Both the position numbers and the translations under genes were made by a program. Shown here piece by piece: positions 27,818-35,341 of a stretch of 64,000 bases of DNA. Numbering within the stretch: the stretch's first letter is position 1; each line of letters starts with the position of its first letter. The notes under the pieces are model-generated. The model saw nothing but the letters and a program-made list of their open reading frames with translations, searched no databases and had not been told where the DNA came from. The stretch is from Pseudomonas fluorescens (GTDB lineage: Bacteria > Pseudomonadota > Gammaproteobacteria > Pseudomonadales > Pseudomonadaceae), in contig NZ_CP015637.1 of assembly GCF_001708445.1 (NCBI RefSeq), positions 4,899,001-4,963,000 of the forward strand, read 5' to 3'.

Positions 27818-29959
27818 TTACATTTCCGCGACCGCCCATTGCATCAGGCCTTTCTCAAAGGGGGTAAGTTGAAGGCTCTCCACCCGAGGGGCAAGCGACC
27901 GTAGTTTTGCCAGCAAATCATTAAGGTGCTCTGATGGCAAAATCAGGTGCTTGATCTTGGTTGAAATCTGAGGGGGAATTCCATACTCGTCCAGTGCGGT
28001 GAGCAGGGGGTCAAGGAACATGTTCTCCAGTTGTTCAGCGAAGAAGCTGAAGTCTCCAGGCTCGTACCCGTGTTGCTCCAGCACGTCCACCTGAATTTTG
28101 TGAATCGCCATGATGTCCCGGGGTAATCTGAAGCACACCATATTCCTGATGAATTTCAGGCGCAGGTTAATGGATTCACTCGCCGAGACATTCTCCCACC
28201 GATTTTCTACCGCTTCGCTCAGATAGTCCGGCAAGTTTTTCTGATTTCGAAGTTCATTGATGTGCCAGGCCAACTGAGAACTAGACGAGATCAGGTAATC
28301 CATCAGGTTCTTACCTTCCAAGATGTAGACCAGCTCACATAAGTAATTCAGTTGGTTCGGCTCAGGAATGCCTTTCCAGCCTAACAACTCATGGCTGTCA
28401 GGAAGGTCAGTGATGATCGTTTTCGCGACCTCGACCTGACGCTCGATAGGGATGTGGCGGTTTTCGATCAAGGTGGCCGGTGACAGCACCGGGTTGGCAT
28501 ACGCTTCTTGGAGACGGCCTCTCGACATGTCCGTGAGATATTCGTTTTCCAGTTGCATTAACAGGCCGATAGGTGAGGTTTCATCCTGGTGGCCGATGGG
28601 GTACTCGACCGTCAGTCCCTGCTCAATAGGCGGGGCTTCGAGCATAAACACCTTGCCGATGAAGTATTTGTTCATGCGACCAGCGCGCCCGGAAATGTTC
28701 TTGTAGGTAAAGTAGTCGAACGTCGACGTTTTGAGGCGGCGGTCGTAAATGATGACGTTCTCAGCCGAGGTATTGACGCCCTCGATCATCGTCGATGTGC
28801 AGATGATTCGCTTGATGACGCCTTCGTTGAACAGCTTGACGATGTATTGCTGCAGCGCGCGAGGCACCCCGCCATGGTGTATTCCGATACCTAGGGCGAT
28901 CGCCTTGGCAACGTTCCATTCTGGGTGGTAATGCTTGGAGATCCATGCAGCGATTTCCTGCGTCTCTGGCACCGGGGTCAACCCGGCATCCTGGATCAGA
29001 TATTCTGCAGCCCTGTTTGCGCTTGCCGGCGCCTGACAGTAGATCAGGGTAGGGGATTCCAGCGTCCTGACCAGTTCCAGGAGTTTCTGTGTTCGCTCCT
29101 CTGAACGCATGCCCAGATTGAAATTCTGGATATCGACCGCGACGGTGCTGTAGTCGGACGGGATAAAATGGTACTCGTAACCGTCCAACCCAGAGATCTT
29201 CTGAATGTGCGGCCCGAGCATGTAGAACTGCGCTCCGGTCTTTGCGAGCTTGTGGAATGCCAAGCTCAGATCGACGGCGCGTGTGCTCTTATCCTTATCG
29301 CCTCCCAAATCGATTTTGTAAAATTCGTCCAGCACGAAGAACTCCACATCATCCAGATCAGGACGCTGAATAACGCGCTCCTGCGTCAGGAGGTAGACGT
29401 TGGTGACGTCGGGCACGGCTTCCTGGCTGGGGTGTGTGATCAGGTTGAAGTCTCTGAAGCGCTTGACCAAGCGGCGCCGGGTTTCGTCAATCAGCGCGAT
29501 GGTAGGAACGATCACCACTACCTTCTTGAACCGGCGCTGGGCAAGTACCGCGTCGATGACCAAGCTTTTACCGACGCTGGTGGAGGCGCTCAAGACGACG
29601 TTTCGGCCCTGCATGATCAAGCTGAAAACGTGGGCCTGAAGGTGATGAAACACCATGCCTGGTTCCACACCCTCAACCCTGTGAGCCTCGTAAGCCAAGC
29701 GGTCAGACAGGGCCATGTTGCTCAGATGTGGCGTGATGTAAGGAAATAGCCCAACGGCTCGCACCATGTTGAGCAAGAGCGATTGTTCGACTACGTCAAA
29801 AAGCGCGAACTTGTCGAGCGCGCGGATCACCAGGTCGCGTCCTTCCCACTCAGCGTTGCTTCTGTTGACGATGGCGTTGATGGCAAGCAGCACATCGACT
29901 GTCGAAGCGCCTTCATCGCTGAGGTTCGCCAGGCTGTTCTTGATCGTTTCGTAGTTCAT
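27818..29959 (-). CDS. hamB: Hachiman-type SF2 helicase (HamB-like)
   Basis: About 713 residues from the ATG at 29959; a GTG eight codons upstream (29983) is also possible. It is a superfamily-2 helicase with Ski2-like features: Walker A SASTSVGKS (about residues 124-132), motif Ia VVVIVPTIALIDETRRR, an atypical DExx box (FFVLDEFYKI), TLIYCQAP at the start of the second RecA domain, ICTSTMIEGVN and motif VI NISGRAGRM. The C-terminal helical region is unassigned. It lies 101 bases downstream of the HamA-like gene. In Hachiman, HamB senses damaged or foreign DNA and releases HamA. The same job is inferred from gene order and partner; AbpAB is the closest alternative name. Confidence 0.75.
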   Translation of the reverse strand: MNYETIKNSLANLSDEGASTVDVLLAINAIVNRSNAEWEGRDLVIRALDKFALFDVVEQSLLLNMVRAVGLFPYITPHLSNMALSDRLAYEAHRVEGVEPGMVFHHLQAHVFSLIMQGRNVVLSASTSVGKSLVIDAVLAQRRFKKVVVIVPTIALIDETRRRLVKRFRDFNLITHPSQEAVPDVTNVYLLTQERVIQRPDLDDVEFFVLDEFYKIDLGGDKDKSTRAVDLSLAFHKLAKTGAQFYMLGPHIQKISGLDGYEYHFIPSDYSTVAVDIQNFNLGMRSEERTQKLLELVRTLESPTLIYCQAPASANRAAEYLIQDAGLTPVPETQEIAAWISKHYHPEWNVAKAIALGIGIHHGGVPRALQQYIVKLFNEGVIKRIICTSTMIEGVNTSAENVIIYDRRLKTSTFDYFTYKNISGRAGRMNKYFIGKVFMLEAPPIEQGLTVEYPIGHQDETSPIGLLMQLENEYLTDMSRGRLQEAYANPVLSPATLIENRHIPIERQVEVAKTIITDLPDSHELLGWKGIPEPNQLNYLCELVYILEGKNLMDYLISSSSQLAWHINELRNQKNLPDYLSEAVENRWENVSASESINLRLKFIRNMVCFRLPRDIMAIHKIQVDVLEQHGYEPGDFSFFAEQLENMFLDPLLTALDEYGIPPQISTKIKHLILPSEHLNDLLAKLRSLAPRVESLQLTPFEKGLMQWAVAEM

Positions 29960-30060
29960 TACCGCATCGTTCCTTGAGTTCACCGAAGCCGGCTTAACCA
30001 GCTCGGCATGCCTTCACCCTGTAGTGTTTTCAGCCGTGCAGATCGAACACAGGCCTCAGC

Positions 30061-31692
30061 TTATGCCTGCAGGTCTCCAAGTGTTTTGCACCGGGTATTG
30101 AATTCATTGACCAGCTTCTCGATGCTTTCCATCGGCACAAGGAAGACCATGACCTTCACTTGCTTGATGTTCTGTGGCAGCTGTTTGGTGAAGGTGCTGA
30201 AGTGGGCCTCGATCTCCTTTCTAAGATGGTTCACGTAATCAGCGAGCCAACCTGACGAGAGTGCGTGACTGTCGTAGGTCAACAGGATGGGAAAGCAGAG
30301 GACGTTCATCATGTCATCGACTGGCGAGTTTTTGTGCAGTGCCTGATTGAAGGCGTCCGCTTTCGGTTGATGGTGAAGGGGCTCGCGCAGGTTGATAATG
30401 ATTTCGCGTTCCGACGACAACGCCGTCTCCGATATGGTGGCGTCTAGGACGCCGCAGATCTGTGCCAGGGTCGCGTCCATGGCACCTGCCTGGATCAGGC
30501 GCGCGAGCCCGAGCCATAACTGATCGTCTTGGCCAGGTATCTGCACGATGTGAGCGTTGCCAAACTCGGAAAGCTTGCCTGAGGATTTGTAGAAGACCTT
30601 GCACGCGACAGGCTCGCTGTTTTGGCGGCTACGCAGGATGGCGTGGAGGATCAGTTCGGCGATCAGCCTGTCGCGAGGCAGTTCGCTGTCGGTAAACGCA
30701 TTGATGGATCGTGCCAAGATGGCTTCGGCATTGTGCGCGAGGATGTTCACGATCTCGCTCGCCTTGAGGGAAAATTCCGGGAGCCATTCGACGAGATGTT
30801 TAGCAAAACCATCATGCCGCCACGCCTTCAGCGCATAGCGTACGTCAAAGCCGGAAAATGAGTGCAGCAGACCTTCTTCGGTGCTTGCATGAAACTCGAC
30901 AAGGAAGGGATCTGGCCGCTTTTTATAGGGTTTGGCTGTAGCCGTTGACTTGTCATCAGCCGACTCTAATAGCTGCTTCAGGTGGGCCAGGGTCGGTTCC
31001 CGCAGAATGATCTTCGTCGATGCTGCAGTTTTCACGTTGGCCGTGGCAGCCTTGTCAGCCATCTCCAAGAAATCATCGTAAATTGCCTGCATCTGGGTAT
31101 TGTTGGGACGGTTCCCGAAATCCTCAGCAAGCTTGGAAAGAGCCTTGATGTTGACCGCTTCCAGTGCTTCCACATCACCGTAGACCTGCCAGACGGAGTT
31201 CTCTGCCCAGTAGGCGAAATTCCGATTTTGTGGGGAGATGAATGTCTTGAATTTCCGTAGCAGAACTTTGCCTCGGGCTGTGGTGGTGTCAGGCAGAACC
31301 CTCTTGTCCAGCTCCGTTTTGAAACCGTCGAGAATCTTCGCGACGTCGCGCTTGGTCACGATTCGGAAGCGAGCAAGGCCTGGGCGCACATCGCACTTCA
31401 GCGATTTGTGGAGCAAGGACGAGTTTGCTTTGGTGCCATCCAGCTCGGTCACCTCGTCCATATTCCATTTGTGGTCACCCTCAGTCGTCTTGACCTGAAT
31501 GTACTCGTTGACGAGCTGACCCCCGCACTGGAATACGGCCACGATATCGTCGGCGGTCTCGCACTCTACCTGGGTGTAACTGCTATCGCGCAGCATCTTG
31601 AAAATGAAGCTGACGGCTACATGATCTTGATACTTGAAGCCTTGCCTCGCAGCGGGCCCACCTTTGTTGGATGGGCTAGTAATACGCACCAT
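30061..31692 (-). CDS. hamA: HamA-like effector with added DUF4297/Cap4-like nuclease domain
   Basis: 543 residues. The N-terminal domain starts GFKYQDHVAVSFIF (19-32) and has CETADDIVAVF (Asp48/Asp49) with EYIQVKTTEG (Glu63, Gln66-x-Lys68), the PD-(D/E)XK pattern of DUF4297/Cap4 nucleases. The C-terminal half (about 260-543) has the order of HamA/DUF1837: IAELILHAIL (344-352), CKVFYKSSG, GNAHIV (378-383), LWLGLARLI (392-400) and PILLTYDSHAL (468-478). In usual HamA the latter positions read like GxDAxxV and LWLGEAK, supplying Asp and Glu-x-Lys. Here they are Asn and Leu-x-Arg, so this site looks dead and the N-terminal nuclease probably replaces it. The comparison is from memory of the family. 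Confidence 0.7.
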   Translation of the reverse strand: MVRITSPSNKGGPAARQGFKYQDHVAVSFIFKMLRDSSYTQVECETADDIVAVFQCGGQLVNEYIQVKTTEGDHKWNMDEVTELDGTKANSSLLHKSLKCDVRPGLARFRIVTKRDVAKILDGFKTELDKRVLPDTTTARGKVLLRKFKTFISPQNRNFAYWAENSVWQVYGDVEALEAVNIKALSKLAEDFGNRPNNTQMQAIYDDFLEMADKAATANVKTAASTKIILREPTLAHLKQLLESADDKSTATAKPYKKRPDPFLVEFHASTEEGLLHSFSGFDVRYALKAWRHDGFAKHLVEWLPEFSLKASEIVNILAHNAEAILARSINAFTDSELPRDRLIAELILHAILRSRQNSEPVACKVFYKSSGKLSEFGNAHIVQIPGQDDQLWLGLARLIQAGAMDATLAQICGVLDATISETALSSEREIIINLREPLHHQPKADAFNQALHKNSPVDDMMNVLCFPILLTYDSHALSSGWLADYVNHLRKEIEAHFSTFTKQLPQNIKQVKVMVFLVPMESIEKLVNEFNTRCKTLGDLQA

Positions 31693-32110
31693 GACATCCC
31701 TGTATCGCGAGAAATTTCCAGAAATGGGCGCCCGTTTGATCAGCCTAGGTGAAAAATACGGAGCCTGCTAATAACGTAACGCTACCATTAATGGCAATTG
31801 GCCGGCTATCGGCAATACTGAGCAAATCGACGATTGCCCGCACCGATTCAGAGGGTAACTGCTAAGAATCACTGGATGAAGGTGTCCTGCATCCAGTCAA
31901 CAAACTCAGCTACTGACATGGGTCTTACGATTCTTGCATGCTGACCCCGTCCCTAATGGCTATATCCTATCCGTCCAGGTCTTTAAACGTGCTGATGTTA
32001 TTTATAGCGAGACGCGGCGAGCGTGATGAAGCCTTAACGGTAGACATAACCAAGTCCATGCCATGTAATGGCCACTACATGTAGTCACCGTCATCGAGAA
32101 GGAGCTTGTT
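31693..32110. other. 418-base intergenic region between divergent island genes
   Basis: No gene supported. It separates the leftward hamA-like operon from the rightward TTG-start gene and should hold both promoters. A short minus-strand stretch near 31,870-31,945 could encode a protein C-terminus (…MSVAEFVDWMQDTFIQ) but has stop codons upstream and no start signal, so it is at most a relic. Confidence 0.4.
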
Positions 32111-32731
32111 TTGGTTGATGCTGTCTTAGTTGAGCGTGTTCTCTGCGTAGTTGACAGATGTCTGAAGGGGCGATTCCCTGACGACTACTACAAGCGGTGT
32201 CTATACGCATCGTTCGGGGTGCACAGTCTCCTTCAGGCCATGGGGCACAAGCCTACAATCGTGGGGGGGAATTTTCTGGCCTTTGTCGTTTCTCGAGATC
32301 AACGTCAAGCGACCATGCAAGGGTATGGATCCGATTCCGGTGAGCACTCACATTATTGGATCGAATTAGATGGCGCAGTCATTGATCCGGGGACGTACTA
32401 CCTGCCGATGGGCTCAAGCTTTCAAGCATGTGAGATGCCGGCGTTATGTTGGGATGTGGGTTATCGCATGCCCAAAGGGTTGAGGTACGCTCCTGAAGCT
32501 CGTTATGCCTCGTCGGAGGTTGCTAATCTTCAGCCGCACATCATCGAAAAGATGGTGCCGTTCTTGGCGGCTTGCAAGGCCCGAATGGCCCAACCTCTCG
32601 TCAAGCCCCGGATCGGTAAGTGGATGGCAACATCGCCTTCTTCGATTAAGCAAGCAGCGATCAAAGGCGATTCGTGGGCGCGCGCGCTTATGCGATATGA
32701 ATTGATGCCGGCCGAACCGCTCCCTTTCTAA
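32111..32731 (+). CDS. possible transglutaminase-fold/cysteine-protease-like protein
   Basis: 206 residues from a TTG start supported by a perfect AAGGAG six bases upstream. It has a Cys in YKRCLYASFGVHSLLQAMG (Cys30 at the start of a helix), a His in GEHSHYWIELDG (His81) and an Asp in VIDPGTYYLP (Asp92). This is the Cys-His-Asp order and spacing of transglutaminase-like or papain-fold enzymes. It has no signal peptide or membrane segment, so it would act in the cytoplasm. It lies 184 bases before the ART-like gene and is divergent from the Hachiman-like operon. The function is inferred from three residues only. Confidence 0.5.
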   Translation: MVDAVLVERVLCVVDRCLKGRFPDDYYKRCLYASFGVHSLLQAMGHKPTIVGGNFLAFVVSRDQRQATMQGYGSDSGEHSHYWIELDGAVIDPGTYYLPMGSSFQACEMPALCWDVGYRMPKGLRYAPEARYASSEVANLQPHIIEKMVPFLAACKARMAQPLVKPRIGKWMATSPSSIKQAAIKGDSWARALMRYELMPAEPLPF

Positions 32732-32915
32732 CGCGATACCGTCTCAGTGAGTCACCTGAAGTGTGCCAGGTTAGCGTCTCAGGCCAATCATCAGCGTCCA
32801 AATTGTGCCGAAAAGAGGTACTTACTACGATGCAATCCTGGTTTATCGGCCATTCCAGCGCACCTGCTTTTTTCAATTCAATTGCCAATCAAGCTGGGTT
32901 AGAGGTTTTGCCACG

Positions 32916-33647
32916 ATGAATGAGCTGTTCTCGCTTTCTCTTCTTCAGGCCATCAGCGACTGGCAGATTGGTGGCGATCCAAAGGTTGCATGGCGACGTG
33001 GACAGACGCTGGAGCGGGAGTGCGCCAATCTGCCGATCGAGTTCAAATCCGTCCCGTCAGCGTGCTTCCGGCGGATGGTTCTTGGAAAAGGCAGCATCTG
33101 GAATCTTTTGGGTGAGCAGGCCCTTTCAGAGAAAATTTCGTCGTGGACGTTCGACCTGGATGTTGCCAAGACTTTCAAGGAAGGCGTTCCTCCGCCCGGT
33201 CAAGGCATGCAGGGCCTTATCTTCGAACGGCGGCCTCGGCAAGACGAGATCATTGTCAACCTGTGGGCGTTGTTCCGCGACGCGGACTTCCAGGCAACGA
33301 TTGAGAAGCACAAGAATTCGATTAAGCATTTCGATAAGGGGATGGGCAAATACGGAGATGCCCAATGCGAAATCGTCTTAAAGGTCGAAGTCCTTGCTCA
33401 GGAGCATATTTACTCCCTTGGGGGCCACAGCAGTTCTGCTGAAGAGATTCTTAAACAGGCCACTGAAAAAATTTATGGAAACTACGCCACACCGGCGCAA
33501 GAAGAATTCCTCAGATGGGCCATGGAGGTAGGCCCTGACGTCACCGGGCCGAGATGGCTCACCCACGAGGCAACCCGAACCGTGTTGAGCAGAGTCGAAC
33601 CGCAGATTCCGCCACTCCGAGCCAGGAAGGCCGATCAGGCTGTTTGA
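32916..33647 (+). CDS. possible ADP-ribosyltransferase-like protein
   Basis: 243 residues from the ATG at 32916 (GAGG ten bases upstream). An Arg in ACFRRMVLGKG (Arg52/53), SSWTFDLDVAKTF (Ser75-Ser76-Trp77) and YGDAQCEIVL (Gln150-Cys-Glu152) are placed like the R-S-(Q/E)xE motif of arginine-type ADP-ribosyltransferases. I have not compared a structure, and the fold call is tentative. It has no secretion signal, so if real it would modify a host target, as toxins in defence systems or toxin-antitoxin pairs do. Its neighbour, the transglutaminase-fold protein, could be its partner or regulator. Confidence 0.45.
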   Translation: MNELFSLSLLQAISDWQIGGDPKVAWRRGQTLERECANLPIEFKSVPSACFRRMVLGKGSIWNLLGEQALSEKISSWTFDLDVAKTFKEGVPPPGQGMQGLIFERRPRQDEIIVNLWALFRDADFQATIEKHKNSIKHFDKGMGKYGDAQCEIVLKVEVLAQEHIYSLGGHSSSAEEILKQATEKIYGNYATPAQEEFLRWAMEVGPDVTGPRWLTHEATRTVLSRVEPQIPPLRARKADQAV

Positions 33648-34029
33648 GGCAGCGCCGTGTCTGAGAACTTATGGCGTCTAAAGATCTTGGCGCACTCCGC
33701 ACCATAGGAGTTTGGCTAGGTACGAATGAGCGTGAAATGCTTCATGAACGAGGGGTGGGATGAAAGCATCGCGCAACGATTGTCAACGGCGGCCGGATGG
33801 CAGGATCGCATGTATGTCGCTTACTGAATGTTTGGTTTTTCAGCCTAACGCGGCGGCCGTCCCCCTGTTGCATCTGCATCATCTGCGGTTCTTCTATCGA
33901 CTGGCCAGCTAGTCTGATCACAAAGAGGGCAAACCCGGAACCTCTCCCAACCTAACCAAGAACACGGCCCAACCAGGCAGCAGCTATCTCATCAACCGAG
34001 AAACTCCCGCTTAACCACTGCCCTAGTCA
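33648..34029. other. 382-base region without a recognisable gene
   Basis: Lies between the ART-like gene and the convergent helix-turn-helix gene. All frames are short and broken. I see no hairpin with a T-run and no tRNA. Confidence 0.5.
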
Positions 34030-34368
34030 TCATTTTCTTCGCTTCAAGTGATTACTTACTGTCTGGCGGGCAACGCCCAGCTGCCTCGCCACCTCTGCCT
34101 GACTCAGCCCCTGATCCATCAGCACCTTGATCCCCGCGTTCAGCTCCAAGCCTGCGACGACCTCTGGATGTGGATCCCTGGCAAGCCCGGATGGGATTTT
34201 GATCGCCAGGATCGGTCTTATTGCATATCGAGCCGTGAGGTCGTCCTGTTGGCCATCGATTTCCAGCCAGTGGTGGGCCTCCGCTGGCTGACATGGCTCC
34301 CAGAGAGGGACATTTTTCAGGCTCTGTTTACGGTATGAAGACTCTGTGGCTAGCGCGATTGAGGGCAT
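34030..34368 (-). CDS. helix-turn-helix protein at right end of island
   Basis: 112 residues; GGAG nine bases before the ATG. The C-terminal 35 residues (AGIKVLMDQGLSQAEVARQLGV, then ARQTVSNHLKRRK) form a helix-turn-helix like those at the ends of serine recombinases and small regulators. The N-terminal part (about 75 residues) is not recognised and lacks a resolvase catalytic domain. It reads inward, starting about 80 bases from the island end, a position often taken by a gene that regulates excision. That role is only a guess. Confidence 0.6.
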   Translation of the reverse strand: MPSIALATESSYRKQSLKNVPLWEPCQPAEAHHWLEIDGQQDDLTARYAIRPILAIKIPSGLARDPHPEVVAGLELNAGIKVLMDQGLSQAEVARQLGVARQTVSNHLKRRK

Positions 34369-34407
34369 GACAAGTGTCTCCGATGAGATACTTGTCCAGT
34401 TAAGGTC

Positions 34408-34445
34408 AGCTCACGAATCTTGTCAAATTGCGTAAGCTCACGCGT
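34408..34445. repeat. right terminal and subterminal repeats of island
   Basis: Read on the minus strand, the end is ACGCGTGAGCT (34445-34435), with a second copy of CGTGAGCT at 34415-34408 and GGACA at 34397-34393. This mirrors the left end. The outermost base adjoins the AGT shared with the left junction. Confidence 0.55.
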
Positions 34446-35148
34446 AGTTCTGCACCTTGACGGTGTGCAGGGTGATATCGACCACATCGCCGTCGGCACC
34501 GACCTGCGGCATTTCGATCCAGTCGCCCACCCGCAGCATGTCGTTGCTGGTGAGCTGCACGCTGGCGACGAACGACAGCAGGGTGTCCTTGTACACCAAC
34601 AGGATCACCGCCGACATGGCGCCCAGGCCCGACAGCAGCAGCAACGGCGAGCGGTCGATCAGGGTGGCGACGATGATGATTGCGGCAAAGACAAACAGCA
34701 CCATCTTCGCCAGTTGCACATACCCCTTGATCGAGCGCGTGCGCGCATGTTCGGTACGGGCATAGATGTCGAGCAGGGCGTTGAGCAGGGCGCTCATGGC
34801 CAGCGTCATGAACAGGAGGGTGAATGCCAGCGCGACGTTGCCGATAAACAGGGTGGCGGTCTTGCTCAGGTCTGGCACCAGGTACAAGCCGAACTGGATC
34901 ACCAGGGACGGCGTCAGCTGTGCCAGGCGATGGAAGACTTTGTTGTGCCGCAGATCGTTGAGCCAATGCAGGGGCGGTTGCCTGCCGAGCAGCTTGATGG
35001 CGTGAAGGATGAGGTAGCGCGCCACCCGGCCCAGTAACAAGGCCACCACCAGCAACACCAACATACCCAGGCCAGCATGCAGCAACGGGTGTTGATCGAG
35101 GGCGCCCCAAAGGTCTTGGACGTTGAGCCAGAACTGTTTGATATCCAT
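34446..35148 (-). pseudogene. mechanosensitive channel (YbdG/MscS type), N-terminal fragment
   Basis: Encodes MDIKQFWLNVQDLWGALDQH and several membrane helices, including the pore-lining region (LSGLGAMSAVILLVYKD) and the start of the beta domain (VGDWIEMPQVGADGDVVDIT), up to HTVKVQN. Then two island-encoded codons and a TGA (34440-34438) end it at 236 residues. The remainder is at 21,912-21,314. The split product keeps the helices but loses most of the cytoplasmic domain, so channel gating is presumably abolished. It is divergent from the DEAD-box helicase gene, as in the ancestral arrangement. Confidence 0.9.
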
Positions 35149-35341
35149 GGGTGAAACCGATTCTTCTGTAAGACAAGACGGGGCGATTAGAGCATTTAAG
35201 TGCAATCAAGTTGATGTTGTGGACAAACCAGCTGACAAAAAAGCGGCTGATTAGCGCCGTTCGCGTAAAGAAACTCGGTTTGGACGGCCGAAACCGGTAC
35301 CCTATGCAGCTGATATTTTGTATTTCTTCGAGGTAGCACCC

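Larger units (their letters stand above)
21913..34445. mobile_element. 12.5-kb defence-type genomic island inserted in a channel gene
   Basis: Boundaries are set by the two halves of the interrupted channel gene. Left native sequence ends …GTCGAAGT (21912) and right native sequence resumes AGTTCTGC (34446), with AGT present on both sides. The right end, read inward, is ACGCGTGAGCT. The left end is ACGTGTGAGCT, offset by five extra bases (CATTC). Contents: a PNP-NACHT gene, a Hachiman-like pair, a DUF3223 gene, a broken nuclease gene, ParB and other remnants, two plus-strand genes of possible toxin/protease type, and a helix-turn-helix gene. Base composition is patchy: very AT-rich at 22.6-25.7 kb and near host level elsewhere, suggesting stepwise assembly. 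No integrase or transposase is recognisable. Confidence 0.88.

Noticed and set aside
27636..27839. 67-codon minus-strand frame between the hamB-like and DUF3223 genes
   Set aside because: Overlaps both genes in another frame, has no ribosome site and no protein-like pattern.
34030..34368. Serine recombinase for the island
   Set aside because: Only a C-terminal helix-turn-helix is present; the catalytic N-terminal domain of resolvases is absent.
21913..34445. tRNA-gene integration site or prophage
   Set aside because: No tRNA-like sequence at either boundary and no phage structural, lysis or integrase genes in the interval. The target is a protein-coding gene.
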